Shown in pieces: positions 1 to 9,540 of a stretch of 45,343 nt of DNA. Location: positions 1 through 45,343 of the forward strand of contig JAFGMA010000209.1 in NCBI GenBank assembly GCA_016927835.1. The letters run 5' to 3'. The position numbers and the translations under genes were made by a program. Below the pieces are notes generated by a model. That model saw nothing but the letters and a program-made list of their open reading frames with translations. It had not been told where the DNA came from and made no database searches. Source of the stretch: Candidatus Zhuqueibacterota bacterium (lineage in GTDB: Bacteria; Zhuqueibacterota; Zhuqueibacteria; Thermofontimicrobiales; Sulfurfontimicrobiaceae). Position 1 is the stretch's first letter; every line of letters starts with the position of its first letter.

Positions 1-505
1 CAAACAGGATTCGCTCATCCTCGATAAGCTCCTCCTTTTCGATTTCCATAAATTTAACAATATTGCAGTAACCCCCTTCTTCAGGTGAATCGAACCTGTC
101 GATTTTTCCATCGGGTGCTTTCATCGAAAGATCATGAATTGATGTTGTGAACTTCCATTTTGGATCGACAATCGCCAGGATTGCACCGCTATCATCCAGG
201 ACCGCTGCATAAAGAATTTCCTTCTCGTTCATGATGCCAATCAAATAATTCTGCAACGTTTCATGATCTTTGACGAGAGCAGCATATTGCGCGCTATAGG
301 CAAGATTGGTTGCCAGCGATGTTCCCCATTTTTCGAGTTCAAGCTCCAGATTCTTTTTGCCGTTTTCAATAAAAAACGAAACCAGAATGATTGAAAATGA
401 TATCACGAAAATCAGCGTCCATAACATCCACTTGGTCCGTAGATTCAATCCTAGCAAGACATCCTTAATGAATCGGAAGTGATTTTTCCTGTATTGGATT
501 GGCAT
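1..505 (-). CDS. Membrane sensor protein, N-terminal part (gene runs off the window)
   Basis: An open frame runs on the minus strand from an ATG at 505 to the window edge without a stop, about 168 residues. It begins with a basic stretch (M-P-I-Q-Y-R-K-N-H), then a hydrophobic membrane segment at about residues 28-46 (W-T-L-I-F-V-I-S-F-S-I-I-L-V-S-F-F-I). An extracytoplasmic region follows that contains L-D-D-S-G-A-I-L-A-I-V-D, which resembles the sensor loops of histidine kinases and cyclases. GGGAG lies 9 bases before this ATG. An in-frame ATG at 532 would add nine residues but has no ribosome site. The gene follows the periplasmic binding protein at 786-1760 in the same direction, a pairing seen where a binding protein feeds a sensor. 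Kinase domains are inferred, not seen, because the C-terminus lies outside the window. Confidence 0.6.
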   Translation of the reverse strand, partial: MPIQYRKNHFRFIKDVLLGLNLRTKWMLWTLIFVISFSIILVSFFIENGKKNLELELEKWGTSLATNLAYSAQYAALVKDHETLQNYLIGIMNEKEILYAAVLDDSGAILAIVDPKWKFTTSIHDLSMKAPDGKIDRFDSPEEGGYCNIVKFMEIEKEELIEDERILF

Positions 506-785
506 GCACCGAAACTCCCATGCTAGATTCATGAGTTTTTGATAAAATTAAGTACCGTTGGCACTCCAGCCCGAGCCAGGATCGGCTTTCGAGCTCGAAA
601 ATTGTGAAATCGGTATCAGAGTGCTTTCCCACACATTACCTGAAAACTTGCACTTTTCGACTTTTTTCCGAAGACCCGATTCAATGATGCTGACTTATTT
701 TGAACGCTTTTCAATTCGAAGCCACCGAAATTGCGTTTCTTGTTTTATAAGCCATGCGGAGTGTTTTATGTGAACGAATCCGGTT

Positions 786-1760
786 TCATTCCATGATCTG
801 GTCGGCTTGTTTTAGAACTTCCGGCGGAATGTCAATCGATAACATATCTGCTGTACGTCGATTGATGAATAGCCTCGTTTTCCTGGGTGATAGTATAATC
901 TGCCTCTCCAGCGGACCAGTTCGCAAAATTTCGAGTGCCAACTCGCCGGCTTGTTCCCCGTTATCGAAATAATCTGCTCGTATAGCCAGCAGTGCGCCCG
1001 CTTTTACATGATATTCCGATAAACCGAGAATCGGAAAGTTATTCGATATGCAGAATCTGAAAATATATTTAAGCAAGGCAAAACTGGAAAGAGAAGGATT
1101 AGCTGTGAGCCACAGGATATCATTATGATTTCTCAGGTTTTTTAGCACGGATGGAATATCTTCATTGGTTTTGATTTTGCCGGCTGCCACTTCAAAATCG
1201 GTGTTCATCGCGGCTCGTTTCACGCTTTCTATGTATGTCGAATCATCCGTCGGATGCTGTAAAATAGCGATTTTTCGGATTTGACCCAGCGATTTTTTGA
1301 TATATTCAGTTTCAACCTCCGGTGGGATATCCAGGCATACTCCCGATACATTGGGGAATGGATGCCCGCCGTTCTGAAGAATACCCTGCCTTTCCGGATT
1401 CAGCACCATCAAGAACAGGATCGGGTAACGGGTAACCTTACCGCATATCAGTTTTGCGGCTGCACTCCCGATGGTCAACACAAGGTCCGGCTGTTGATGC
1501 TCAATCGCGTCGATAATATTTTCATTCGGATATTGAAGGTGATCGAGGCTGAAAACCAGGGGATTCACATCAAATTCACCCTTATTCAATGTGTCCATAA
1601 ATCCCTTATATGACTCCTCATATTCCGGCAAATCCTTGCTTTTGACGACGATGAGCTTCGCTTGCTGACCGGCATCCTGAGGGAAAAGATTGGCAGCAAA
1701 AATAATAAAACCCGGGATGATACAGATTACAGACACAAGCATGTTAACCAAAAATCTCAC
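786..1760 (-). CDS. ABC-type periplasmic substrate-binding protein (ABC_sub_bind family)
   Basis: The 324-residue protein starts with a signal peptide (hydrophobic core at about residues 5-22). It has the layout of the ABC_sub_bind family (PF04392): a first lobe with P-D-L-V-L-T-I-G-S-A-A-A-K-L, a hinge around P-I-L-F-L-M-V-L-N-P, and a second lobe with I-R-K-I-A-I-L-Q-H-P. GAGAGGTAG lies about 8 bases before the ATG. Members of this family bind small ligands in the periplasm. No ABC permease or ATPase gene is adjacent. The next gene in the same direction is the membrane sensor at 1-505, so a sensing role is as plausible as transport. The ligand cannot be told from sequence. Confidence 0.75.
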   Translation of the reverse strand: MRFLVNMLVSVICIIPGFIIFAANLFPQDAGQQAKLIVVKSKDLPEYEESYKGFMDTLNKGEFDVNPLVFSLDHLQYPNENIIDAIEHQQPDLVLTIGSAAAKLICGKVTRYPILFLMVLNPERQGILQNGGHPFPNVSGVCLDIPPEVETEYIKKSLGQIRKIAILQHPTDDSTYIESVKRAAMNTDFEVAAGKIKTNEDIPSVLKNLRNHNDILWLTANPSLSSFALLKYIFRFCISNNFPILGLSEYHVKAGALLAIRADYFDNGEQAGELALEILRTGPLERQIILSPRKTRLFINRRTADMLSIDIPPEVLKQADQIME

Positions 1761-2020
1761 AGTTCAATCTACCTCTCAATTTGGAAAATTAGTACTGCAC
1801 TCAAGTCAATTGCCTTTTAAAAAACCAATCAGTTCAGAATTTGCGAACCTGTCAGCATCAGCAAGAATCAAAATGAATTGATTTTTCGCGACATCCGATT
1901 TAGCGCTGGTTGAATTTCCGCTGTGGCAAATGCTTGCACCACCAGGATAGCCCAGGGCGATTCCGCTGATTTTCTTTCTGCATCAGTGGAATTATAAATT
2001 ACGTGATGTCCGAATACGCT

Positions 2021-3589
2021 CTAATACTCCTCGCCGACATACAAACTCAAGCCGTCAAAGGTCCACGGCAATTGCTTAAATCCATTGACCGTTGCAAATT
2101 GAACGAAGGGCTGCACCAGGTTATTCTGTGTATTTTGATCGACCAGTATTGCGCCCGGGTACTTTCGCTGAAAAAGCCAATAGATACGTTCTCTGGAGGT
2201 TCCTTTATACAGACTCAATTTTTCATCCGGCACTAAATCACCCACCCTGTATAGCAGGGGACCGGTTGACAATTCGGGATATATGCGAAGTCCGGCTTCG
2301 AGCGCGTAAAGTGGTGATAGCGTTGCTATTTTAAAATCATTGTAATCGACATTTACAAATGCTTTCATCTGAACCGCAGTTCGATGCAAAGAGATACTCC
2401 GCCAGTGTTGCACATCATGAATTTGATAAATATGTTGAAAAATTGGCTTTCCACCGGTAATTATGCACAACGAAGCCAGGCTGATTAAGAGGATATGGAT
2501 ATAATTTCTTACGTCCTCCGAGAGCATTTTATACCAGTAACTGATAAGCAAAATTAAAAATGGTATTGCCAATGCTAAATGCTGAATCCGGGGCGGTTGC
2601 TGAATAAGCACCACACCAATCGTAAGAACGAGCAACATCATCGTAAATAAGCTCTCCTTCTGGAATATCAATATGAAGCGCCTGCTTGAATTCATATTCA
2701 GATTCTCGCGATCAAAAAGCAGGGTAACAAAAATCAGGAATGCACAAATCGGCAAAACCAGACTCGTTGGATGAGCCAGTGTATTCAAGATGAAATGAAG
2801 CTTCGAATTCAGCGTCATCTCTTGCACATAATGCGTCATTTGATACCAGGATTTATTAAGCGCATGAATTTCGTAGGTATTGAAGGTAAATGCGTCCGGG
2901 TAGCTGTAATAATAATAAATCGCTGGAGATAAACCAAGAAAAATGCCGGCTATCAACGGCAGCACGCCCCTGTAAAGACGATTTCCCAGAGGGCGGGAAA
3001 TGGGATAAAACAAGCATATCAACAGAAATGGCGGCAATGCTGAAAGGTAAAACGAGTGTATGCCGCAAGCAATTGCAAGCAAGATACCGCTGAAAAATAT
3101 GCCCCCACTCCACATCTTATTCTGCGAACTGCTTTTGATAAATAAATAAAAGCCTGACAGGCAAAATGGAACAGGCATGATGCTATTGGCTCCATATCCC
3201 ATCGTATAAAGCGTTGTATTATTCAAAACATAAAACAGGAGCAAGCTTGCCGAAACAATATTGCTTTGACAGATTGAGTATGATATTCTAAATATGAGCC
3301 AGGCAGATACGCTCATAAAAAATATATCAAACAGCCTTTTTATCAATAAATAATAAGTCGTATTGAGAACCTTGTAAATTAAACCGTAGGCGAGTGGGAG
3401 ATAAGGCATTTGCAAAAAGGCAAAATCTTTGTAGATGGTATGATTTTGTGACAAAACGCTGGCGCTGATTTGCATTTCTTCATCAGGATTAGGATCAGTC
3501 CGCATCATATACGAAAAAATACCTACGCCCATAGCTAATAACAATAAAATCGAAATAACATTACCGCTGCTGTTCATCCCCATTCCCAT
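2021..3589 (-). CDS. Polytopic membrane glycosyltransferase-like protein (GT-C type)
   Basis: The 522-residue protein has about ten hydrophobic segments and a soluble C-terminal tail of some 120 residues. After the first membrane segment (about 11-27) comes an acidic loop, T-D-P-N-P-D-E-E (acidic residues D32, D36, E37, E38). The loop continues into F-A-F-L-Q-M-P-Y-L-P-L-A-Y, the usual layout of GT39/ArnT-like enzymes that take sugars from polyprenyl phosphate outside the inner membrane. Three ATGs (3589, 3583, 3577) lie close together and the start is uncertain; G-rich sequence directly before the third could favour it. The family placement rests on topology and the first loop, so the donor and acceptor are unknown. 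It stands alone between the binding-protein gene and the glycoside hydrolase. Confidence 0.6.
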   Translation of the reverse strand: MGMGMNSSGNVISILLLLAMGVGIFSYMMRTDPNPDEEMQISASVLSQNHTIYKDFAFLQMPYLPLAYGLIYKVLNTTYYLLIKRLFDIFFMSVSAWLIFRISYSICQSNIVSASLLLFYVLNNTTLYTMGYGANSIMPVPFCLSGFYLFIKSSSQNKMWSGGIFFSGILLAIACGIHSFYLSALPPFLLICLFYPISRPLGNRLYRGVLPLIAGIFLGLSPAIYYYYSYPDAFTFNTYEIHALNKSWYQMTHYVQEMTLNSKLHFILNTLAHPTSLVLPICAFLIFVTLLFDRENLNMNSSRRFILIFQKESLFTMMLLVLTIGVVLIQQPPRIQHLALAIPFLILLISYWYKMLSEDVRNYIHILLISLASLCIITGGKPIFQHIYQIHDVQHWRSISLHRTAVQMKAFVNVDYNDFKIATLSPLYALEAGLRIYPELSTGPLLYRVGDLVPDEKLSLYKGTSRERIYWLFQRKYPGAILVDQNTQNNLVQPFVQFATVNGFKQLPWTFDGLSLYVGEEY

Positions 3590-4158
3590 TTCTGATGCTA
3601 TCCTGGCGTCCAGGCGATTAATAAATCCTGAAACAATTCTTTATAATAAACCGCAAATTATCATCAAGTTGTGCTTAGTTCCTGACTGAGTATCTATTTC
3701 AAAGAATGAATTGGTTCAGGCAAAAAAACTGTCGGTCCCGCATGTCTCAAGCGCAATACCATAGCTTGATTGATAAGACTCTGTTTTTCAATATCTCTCG
3801 ATTACAGAAAACTCAACCTGTTGATTGGCAGCTAAACTTGATAACTGGCTTTAATTTAAAGTTAATAGTGCCTTAATTGAGTTTGGTTTATCGACAGTAC
3901 TTATAGCTTCAAATGACAGATTCTGCTTAAATATTTAAGCAATAAACCAGATGATTCAAAGCCGGGATTGCCTTTGACTATTCTGCTGTTTTTTGCAAAT
4001 AATAAAAAATAAATGGGCATTCGCAAGCTTTCCACATTTAAATCAACTAGGTAAGGTCAAATTGGAGTGCATTTGTAGGGATTCATGCGATTTAAACAAT
4101 CGGGTAAGATTTTTTCGCAATTAACAAAGAAGAGCAAAAAGTAAAAAAATCCGGGGTT
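3590..4158. other. Intergenic region, no gene seen
   Basis: This 569-bp AT-rich stretch lies between two minus-strand genes. No convincing coding frame is visible. It contains an 18-bp perfect palindrome at 3924-3941 and, at 4062-4072, an 11-base stretch (TTGGAGTGCAT) that recurs inverted at 32500-32510. Confidence 0.6.
3924..3941. repeat. 18-bp perfect palindrome
   Basis: The sequence TGCTTAAATATTTAAGCA reads the same on both strands. It lies about 330 bases upstream of the minus-strand gene that begins at 3589. It could be a regulator site or chance in AT-rich DNA; it lacks the GC-rich stem and T-run of a terminator. Confidence 0.4.
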
Positions 4159-6927
4159 TTATTGATAACCAACAAGCAGCGTGGGCTTCACCGGGAATTG
4201 ACCTGCCAGTTCACCGAACAAACCGAATCCCCCCCGGTCTTTCGCATCGGCTTTCACGCTAAAGCGGATGCAAATTCGCCGGTCTTTTTTCCATTTCAGC
4301 TTCAGCGCATTTAAAATATTTTGAGGAATCACAATTTTTGTCAGGTACCCATAGCTGCCCGGCTCGAATTCCAATGCGTGCGACAGCACGCCGCGGGCAT
4401 CCGCCGGATCGTCCTCGAAATGCACGGTTTGAATTTCTTCATCGTTCAGTGCGATCGTAATATCGGTCGGGAATTTTGTAACATCCGTTTGCGGATAATC
4501 GAACGGTTTTTTGCGGCTCCAATGGGCATTCGGAAAACGCGAATCGACTTTCGCATGCCCTCCTCTCGCAGCGCCTTCGAATAATAACTCAACGCGATTC
4601 ACGCGATCGGCTGCGATTTGCTCCGGAAGCTGAAGATGATATTCAAAATAACCACTGCCCAGACCGGAGACTTTCTCCCCCCGGCTCTCCGGCGGATGTA
4701 TCAATTCATCCCATTGCGCATCGGCATAATCACCCGGTTTGAATCGCAATAATGCAGCCTGATTCGACAGGTACTCCACCGGTTCCGTCGGTTGATCGTA
4801 AACAAATACATTCACATAATTTCGGGCAACCACCTCGCGATTCTCGTCTTCGACCCAAACCGCGACCGTCCCTGAAAACAGCTCATTCGGCAGCTTGAAC
4901 GTAAGTGTATGTACCTTTTCCACGGTATACGGCTTGAACGGGATCCGTGTGCTGCCCTCGCGCCATTTCCTGAAATCGCCCAATTTGTCGTAGCCAGTGC
5001 ATTTCCAATGCATTGTGGCTGTTTTAATCTGCCTGGAAGAAAAATGGTTGCTGAAAATTTCCGCAGAAAATTCTTCGCCGGGCAAATAGCGCGAGCATGG
5101 TTCTTTGTCAATGGCGATAAAATCTGCATTGTGGATATCACGGCAAGTAAATCCCGGCATGAGTTGTTCGTAGCCGAACGTCTTGGGCTGCCGATCGTAA
5201 TTCATCATGCCATTGTGTTCCCATTCGATATCCTGTAATTCCGTATAAATATAGCCACATATCTTTTGATGCAGTCGCAATTCATTGGTCAAATATTTCA
5301 GACACCACGAGATGTCCTGGTCCCCGTGACCGGCGCTGATACCACCGTATTCGCTATTAATGAGCGGCGCGGTTGTTTGCCGGTTTTCTCCGGTATAGTT
5401 ATGATGACTGCCGGGATAGGCGTTCCTGACGATCCAGTTGATATGATCCTTTGTGCGCCAATAGCTATCGATATAAAAATGCCAGCTATTGATATCAGTG
5501 TCAACGTGATCATAAAAGCAGGGTGAATTATCCTCTATCAACCGGGTGGGATCGAGCGTGCGCGCCAATGCTACCATTTCACGAACCCATTCCTGCCGTT
5601 CAATGGAGTATTCGCCGGGATTCTTCAATCCCCAGGTTTCATTGAACAGACACCATGAAAAAATGCAGGGGTGATTGAAATCGCGCGCCACCGCATCCCG
5701 AAATGTTAACTCCCAGTTTGCCCGGGCGCGATCCGAATACCTGGCAAAATTGGGCATATCGGACATGATCAGCACACCCAGCTTATCTGCCCAATAATAG
5801 AAACGCGGTTCATCCACCTTGATGTGAATGCGCAGGAAATTCAGCCCGAATTCCCTGGCGCGCTCCAGATCGCGTCGCTGATACTCATCGTCCGGATAGG
5901 TGTAAATTCCCTCGGGGTTGAATGCCTGATTGAGCGCTCCCCGCAAATAAATGGGCTGATTATTCAAAAATATATACTCATACGAATTATCTCCGTATTT
6001 CGCCCGATGAATCTTTCGCATTCCGAAATAGCTGTGAATGACATCCTGCTCTTGGGAATTCTGCTCCAGAATGAGTCGCACGAAATATAAATGTGGCTGC
6101 TCGGGGGACCAGAGTTTGGGTTCGGCGATGGTTCCGGCGATGACGACTGTATTTCGCCCTTTTTCGAGAGTGATATGTTGCGCCATCTCCTGAAATTCGT
6201 TTTCAGTGGATTTCAGGCGAATCACCACATCGCCCGGCTTAGCAGCGTGAATTATCACTTGTGCCTTGATTCGGCTGTTATCAATATCCGGATAAAACCG
6301 GATCGATTCCACATAAGTGAATGCTCGTGCCTCCAAGTAAACCGTCTGCCAGATGCCGCTGGTTCGGGTATACCAGCCAACCTGTTTGCCAACCGGAGTT
6401 TCATGATCGGTTTCATCGAATGCGCGCACTGTCAGCGTGTTCTTGCCTTCCATATCAACAAAATCGGTGATGTCGAATTCGAAAGCAGAATAACCCCCGA
6501 TGTGATCGCCGATTTTTTGACCATTCAGCCATACATTCGCCTCCCAGTCCACTGCGCCAAATTTAATGAATACGCGTTTGCCTTTCCAATCCGTCGGCAC
6601 ATCAAAATCGCGTCGATACCAGGCGGCGCCGCGATATTCAACGTCCTCGATTCCGGAAAGGGCGCTTTCCCAGGGAAATGGCACCGCTATCTGTTTGGAG
6701 AAGCGATGTCCCCCGGCTTGATACCAGAGACCTTCAAGTCCCACATTTTCGGGATCCAATTCAAAATCCCAGCTTCCGTTCAGATTGTACCACTGGTTGC
6801 GTTGAAAATCGGGGCGCGGATGTTCCGGTTTCGGAATCGAAGGCATTTCTGCCTTGATGGTTCCGAGGAGAATGAGTATGAAAAAAAACATAATACACAA
6901 AGATAGCATCAATTCAATTCGTAACAT
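4159..6927 (-). CDS. Secreted glycoside hydrolase family 2 (beta-galactosidase/beta-glucuronidase-like)
   Basis: The 922-residue protein opens with a signal sequence or membrane anchor (residues about 5-25, cut near K-A-E). It shows the GH2 order: sugar-binding jelly roll (about 45-205, W-Y-R-R-D-F and N-V-W-L-N-G-Q), immunoglobulin-like domain (about 206-305), then a TIM barrel (about 306-600). The acid/base is E430 in L-F-N-E-T-W-G, and the likely nucleophile is E526 in I-N-S-E-Y-G-G. About 300 extra C-terminal residues look like beta-sandwich material, perhaps carbohydrate-binding. GGAG lies 7 bases before the ATG. GH2 enzymes hydrolyse terminal beta-linked galactose, mannose or glucuronate; which one applies here is not decided. 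The gene has its own promoter at 7079-7107 and is divergent from 7305-8585. Confidence 0.9.
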   Translation of the reverse strand: MLRIELMLSLCIMFFFILILLGTIKAEMPSIPKPEHPRPDFQRNQWYNLNGSWDFELDPENVGLEGLWYQAGGHRFSKQIAVPFPWESALSGIEDVEYRGAAWYRRDFDVPTDWKGKRVFIKFGAVDWEANVWLNGQKIGDHIGGYSAFEFDITDFVDMEGKNTLTVRAFDETDHETPVGKQVGWYTRTSGIWQTVYLEARAFTYVESIRFYPDIDNSRIKAQVIIHAAKPGDVVIRLKSTENEFQEMAQHITLEKGRNTVVIAGTIAEPKLWSPEQPHLYFVRLILEQNSQEQDVIHSYFGMRKIHRAKYGDNSYEYIFLNNQPIYLRGALNQAFNPEGIYTYPDDEYQRRDLERAREFGLNFLRIHIKVDEPRFYYWADKLGVLIMSDMPNFARYSDRARANWELTFRDAVARDFNHPCIFSWCLFNETWGLKNPGEYSIERQEWVREMVALARTLDPTRLIEDNSPCFYDHVDTDINSWHFYIDSYWRTKDHINWIVRNAYPGSHHNYTGENRQTTAPLINSEYGGISAGHGDQDISWCLKYLTNELRLHQKICGYIYTELQDIEWEHNGMMNYDRQPKTFGYEQLMPGFTCRDIHNADFIAIDKEPCSRYLPGEEFSAEIFSNHFSSRQIKTATMHWKCTGYDKLGDFRKWREGSTRIPFKPYTVEKVHTLTFKLPNELFSGTVAVWVEDENREVVARNYVNVFVYDQPTEPVEYLSNQAALLRFKPGDYADAQWDELIHPPESRGEKVSGLGSGYFEYHLQLPEQIAADRVNRVELLFEGAARGGHAKVDSRFPNAHWSRKKPFDYPQTDVTKFPTDITIALNDEEIQTVHFEDDPADARGVLSHALEFEPGSYGYLTKIVIPQNILNALKLKWKKDRRICIRFSVKADAKDRGGFGLFGELAGQFPVKPTLLVGYQ

Positions 6928-7078
6928 TTCATTTCTCCGCAGGTAAAATGGTTATGATTATGTATTGCAGCGTTTTTATTGCGCTATGCGGTTCCGAGCG
7001 TATTGCCTTCCAAAAGCAATTTTTGAAATTTTAATCGCCGGGTAAACCAGTGCTAAACGATTCGACGGTGAATTGGGA

Positions 7079-7107
7079 AATATAGAAAATCGATTCTCCT
7101 TTGTCAA
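7079..7107 (-). promoter_or_regulatory. Sigma-70-like promoter for the GH2 gene
   Basis: Read on the minus strand, TTGACA (7107-7102) is followed after exactly 17 bases by TATATT (7084-7079). This is a full -35 match and a 5-of-6 -10 match at ideal spacing. The expected start near 7072 leaves a leader of about 145 bases before the GH2 start codon at 6927. It is predicted from sequence only. Confidence 0.55.
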
Positions 7108-7124
7108 GTCAAAAAGTTTCAAGT

Positions 7125-7157
7125 TCAGATTTCTGAGAAACACTCTCAGATTTCTGA
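7125..7157. promoter_or_regulatory. Twin palindromic sites, candidate operators
   Basis: The 12-base sequence TCAGATTTCTGA occurs twice, at 7125-7136 and 7146-7157. Each copy is an inverted repeat of TCAGA/TCTGA around two bases, and the two are 21 bases apart, two helical turns. They lie just upstream of the GH2 promoter, centred near -58 and -79, where an activator would bind, and about 150 bases before the divergent DUF2330 gene. The regulator is not known. Confidence 0.5.
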
Positions 7158-7304
7158 AAAAATACAGGCGAGTTAAAGGGATGTCAATCCATAATGCTTC
7201 CAGATGCACATGTAACCTTGCTCTACCCATCGGGTAGTTGGCACATCGATTGCCAGTATCAAAGATGCGAAAAAACATCGAGTACGTTTCAAGTGAGGAT
7301 TGAA

Positions 7305-8585
7305 ATGAGGCAAACGCATATTCAAAAATTAGGCAGTCTTTTTTTATTCCCGGTGATAGTGTGTTGTTTTGCCATGCCGCTGCATGCTGATGGGGGCATG
7401 GTCTTTACACGCGTCATCGGTGAATCCAGCTCCAATCCGGCGGATTCTCCGAATCAACGCGCATTGATCATTCATGACGGATCCTCGGAAACGCTCATTG
7501 TGCAGATTAAGTACCAGGGCGAACCGGCGGATTTTTCGTGGGTGATTCCGGTTCCGAACGTGCCCGATCCTCGCGCGATTCAACCGGCTGAGGATGAAAT
7601 TTTCGATCGGCTGCATTCGCTGACTCAACCATCGGTCCTGGTTGTAGAAAGCATACGAAGCGGTCGTGGTGATAGCTATGAGGGCGGTCCGGACGCTCAA
7701 AACCTTGCCGATCCAACGCCACAATTGCAAGTATGGGAGCAACTTGAAATTGGTCCGTATGTGGTTACAACCCTCTCAGCCTCTGCGGAGGACACCCTTA
7801 TCAACTGGCTCGTTCAGAACGGGTATCAATTACCGCAAAGCGGGCGGGGAATTGTCGAGTCGTATATCCAAAAGAAATGGTGTTTCGTTGCCGTGAAAGT
7901 GAACATGATGCAAAAAAACGCTGATACGTCCGCCAAAAGCCTGGTGCCATTGGCGATACGCTTCAAAACCGAGCAGATCATTTTCCCGTTGGAAATTTCA
8001 AAGATAAGCGCCGCACCATGGTCGGAGATTCTGCTCTATGTTCTGTCGGGACATCGAGTTGTGAGCAATTATGCCACCAAAGAAATTGACGCGAACAAGC
8101 TTTTCAACGAAATCGATTCCGAGCTTAAACAAAATGCAAATAGCGGGATGGCGTGTTCGTGCAAAAATCCGTCTTCTCCCGGTTCATTCTCCTACGATTA
8201 CGAAGCATTTTTCCAGAGGGAACTCAACGCAACCCATTCGCCAACGTTTTTTATCGAATATGCTGATTATTTTTATTACGGCTCAATCGACGAGATCGCG
8301 CCATACCTGGCGGCAAGCAACGATTATTTCATTACCCGCTTCCGAACTTACCTGTCGCCGCAACAAATGGAAGATGTCGTATTCACCGCAGATCCGCAGG
8401 GCGACCGTGCACTGCGTCTGCAAATGGTGTATCATTATTCAACGACCAATGCGCCTGAAAAATGGTTTTTGGGATTTACCGTGATTGGATTGGTTTTGTT
8501 GCCTGTGTATATGGTGTCGGAATGGCGCCGAAAATTTTCACGAAAGGCTTTACTGGCGATTTTGATTATATTACTAATGGTATGA
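7305..8585 (+). CDS. DUF2330 family membrane-anchored protein
   Basis: The 426-residue protein has a signal peptide (residues 1-28, ending P-L-H-A before D-G-G). A DUF2330-type body follows, with R-A-L-I-I-H-D-G, F-S-W-V-I-P-V-P and a cysteine pair in A-C-S-C. It closes with a C-terminal hydrophobic segment and a basic linker (W-R-R-K-F-S-R-K). The start at 7305 is chosen over an in-frame ATG at 7194 because GTGAGGA lies 6 bases upstream and the signal peptide then begins properly. DUF2330 proteins are predicted to be surface or periplasmic and have no assigned reaction. The lipoprotein gene at 8661 follows after 75 bases and may be cotranscribed. Confidence 0.8.
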   Translation: MRQTHIQKLGSLFLFPVIVCCFAMPLHADGGMVFTRVIGESSSNPADSPNQRALIIHDGSSETLIVQIKYQGEPADFSWVIPVPNVPDPRAIQPAEDEIFDRLHSLTQPSVLVVESIRSGRGDSYEGGPDAQNLADPTPQLQVWEQLEIGPYVVTTLSASAEDTLINWLVQNGYQLPQSGRGIVESYIQKKWCFVAVKVNMMQKNADTSAKSLVPLAIRFKTEQIIFPLEISKISAAPWSEILLYVLSGHRVVSNYATKEIDANKLFNEIDSELKQNANSGMACSCKNPSSPGSFSYDYEAFFQRELNATHSPTFFIEYADYFYYGSIDEIAPYLAASNDYFITRFRTYLSPQQMEDVVFTADPQGDRALRLQMVYHYSTTNAPEKWFLGFTVIGLVLLPVYMVSEWRRKFSRKALLAILIILLMV

Positions 8586-8660
8586 TTGCTACGGCAAACG
8601 ATTCAGTTATCACGGCAATGATCTGATTTTGCAGGCAGCCGTACCGGAGAGGATGAAAGA

Positions 8661-9104
8661 ATGCGTGGACTATTTGCTAAAATACTCCTGTCAGCAATCC
8701 TGATAGGGGGATTATCAGGCTGCAATCTCTTTGGCGTCAAAGGGATTCAGGATAGGTACGATATTGAAGAACTCACAGTCGACAGCGTTGAATTGCCCGA
8801 TTCAGTAAAAATCGGGGACAAGATTAATTTAAGCGTGCGCGGACCGTTACCGGATGTCTCATGGGCATTCGACCATTTCGAGCTTACGCGCGACGATACC
8901 AGGATCACTGTTCGTGTCTTTGGCAGAAAAGATACCGATGTGGAAGTGGTCATCATGCTGCTGGCAGTTTATGAGGAAACATTCGAAGTATCGATAGACG
9001 AACCGGGCAATTATTATTTTCATTTCCCGGGCGGGGGCGATAGTCGCAAAACAGAGAATGTATTCAACGGATCGATTGACAAATGGGTGACCGTTCTGCC
9101 ATGA
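8661..9104 (+). CDS. Small lipoprotein of unknown function
   Basis: The 147-residue protein has a lipoprotein signal peptide with lipobox L-S-G-C, so lipidation at C21 is expected. The mature part is acidic and beta-rich, with no recognised family. It ends in a region containing the motif P-G-N-Y-Y-F-H-F-P-G-G-G-D. A GAGAGG ribosome site lies about 8 bases before the ATG. It lies 75 bases behind the DUF2330 gene in the same direction, so a shared envelope role is possible but unproven. Confidence 0.65.
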   Translation: MRGLFAKILLSAILIGGLSGCNLFGVKGIQDRYDIEELTVDSVELPDSVKIGDKINLSVRGPLPDVSWAFDHFELTRDDTRITVRVFGRKDTDVEVVIMLLAVYEETFEVSIDEPGNYYFHFPGGGDSRKTENVFNGSIDKWVTVLP

Positions 9105-9239
9105 GGCAAGACTTATTCGAAAAAGGCTGCTGACGATTTGCAGCGAAATCGGGAGGCGAGAATAGGTCGATAATTTTGGGGGGGGATTTAAATGTATGCT
9201 GATGCTTTGGAGTTAAAGCCCTTTTTGGATTTCACGATT

Positions 9240-9266
9240 TGCATCGCATAAAGGCGATGCACTCCG
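9240..9266 (+). repeat. Small hairpin element with GATGCACTCC tail, copy 1
   Basis: TGCATCGC and GCGATGCA form 8-bp inverted arms around five bases, with CTCCG after the second arm. A related hairpin with the same GATGCACTCC tail is at 32485-32510, and the tail alone occurs inverted at 4062-4072. It may be a short dispersed element. Confidence 0.45.
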
Positions 9267-9451
9267 AAATGCTCAAATGATGCCTGTTCGAAGTATAAAT
9301 TTATCTTTTTCTTATTAGAATCCCGACGTCAGCGACATGTCCCCAGAGATCATTTTATGATGCTCATTTGATATCAAAATGGAAATGCGGTGTCATTCAG
9401 GAGAAATGTTTTTTATTATGTAAAAATATCTTTCCAGAATAACAAACCAAC

Positions 9452-9474
9452 TGGATTATATTACAAATAATCCA
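9452..9474. repeat. 8-bp inverted repeat upstream of the DUF3160 array
   Basis: TGGATTAT and ATAATCCA are separated by seven bases, ending 66 bases before the start codon at 9541. The position fits a regulator site for the array; AT-rich chance is the alternative. Confidence 0.3.
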
Positions 9475-9540
9475 AAATCAATCTGGCAAATTCTGAATTC
9501 AATTGACTTTATGCGAATCAAAAATTCAAGGAGATAACAG

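Larger units (their letters stand above)
9105..9540. other. Intergenic region before the DUF3160 array
   Basis: This 436-bp region has no gene. It holds a hairpin-type repeat at 9240-9266, an 8-bp inverted repeat at 9452-9474, and the ribosome site AAGGAG just before the next ATG. A promoter for the plus-strand array is expected here, but no strong -35/-10 pair was found. Confidence 0.5.

Noticed and set aside
6091-6906. 271-codon plus-strand open frame
   Set aside because: It overlaps the N-terminal half of the GH2 gene in full and shows no family signature.
7194-7304. Longer DUF2330 protein from 7194
   Set aside because: The extra 37 residues precede a normal signal peptide, and the ATG at 7305 has a good ribosome site.
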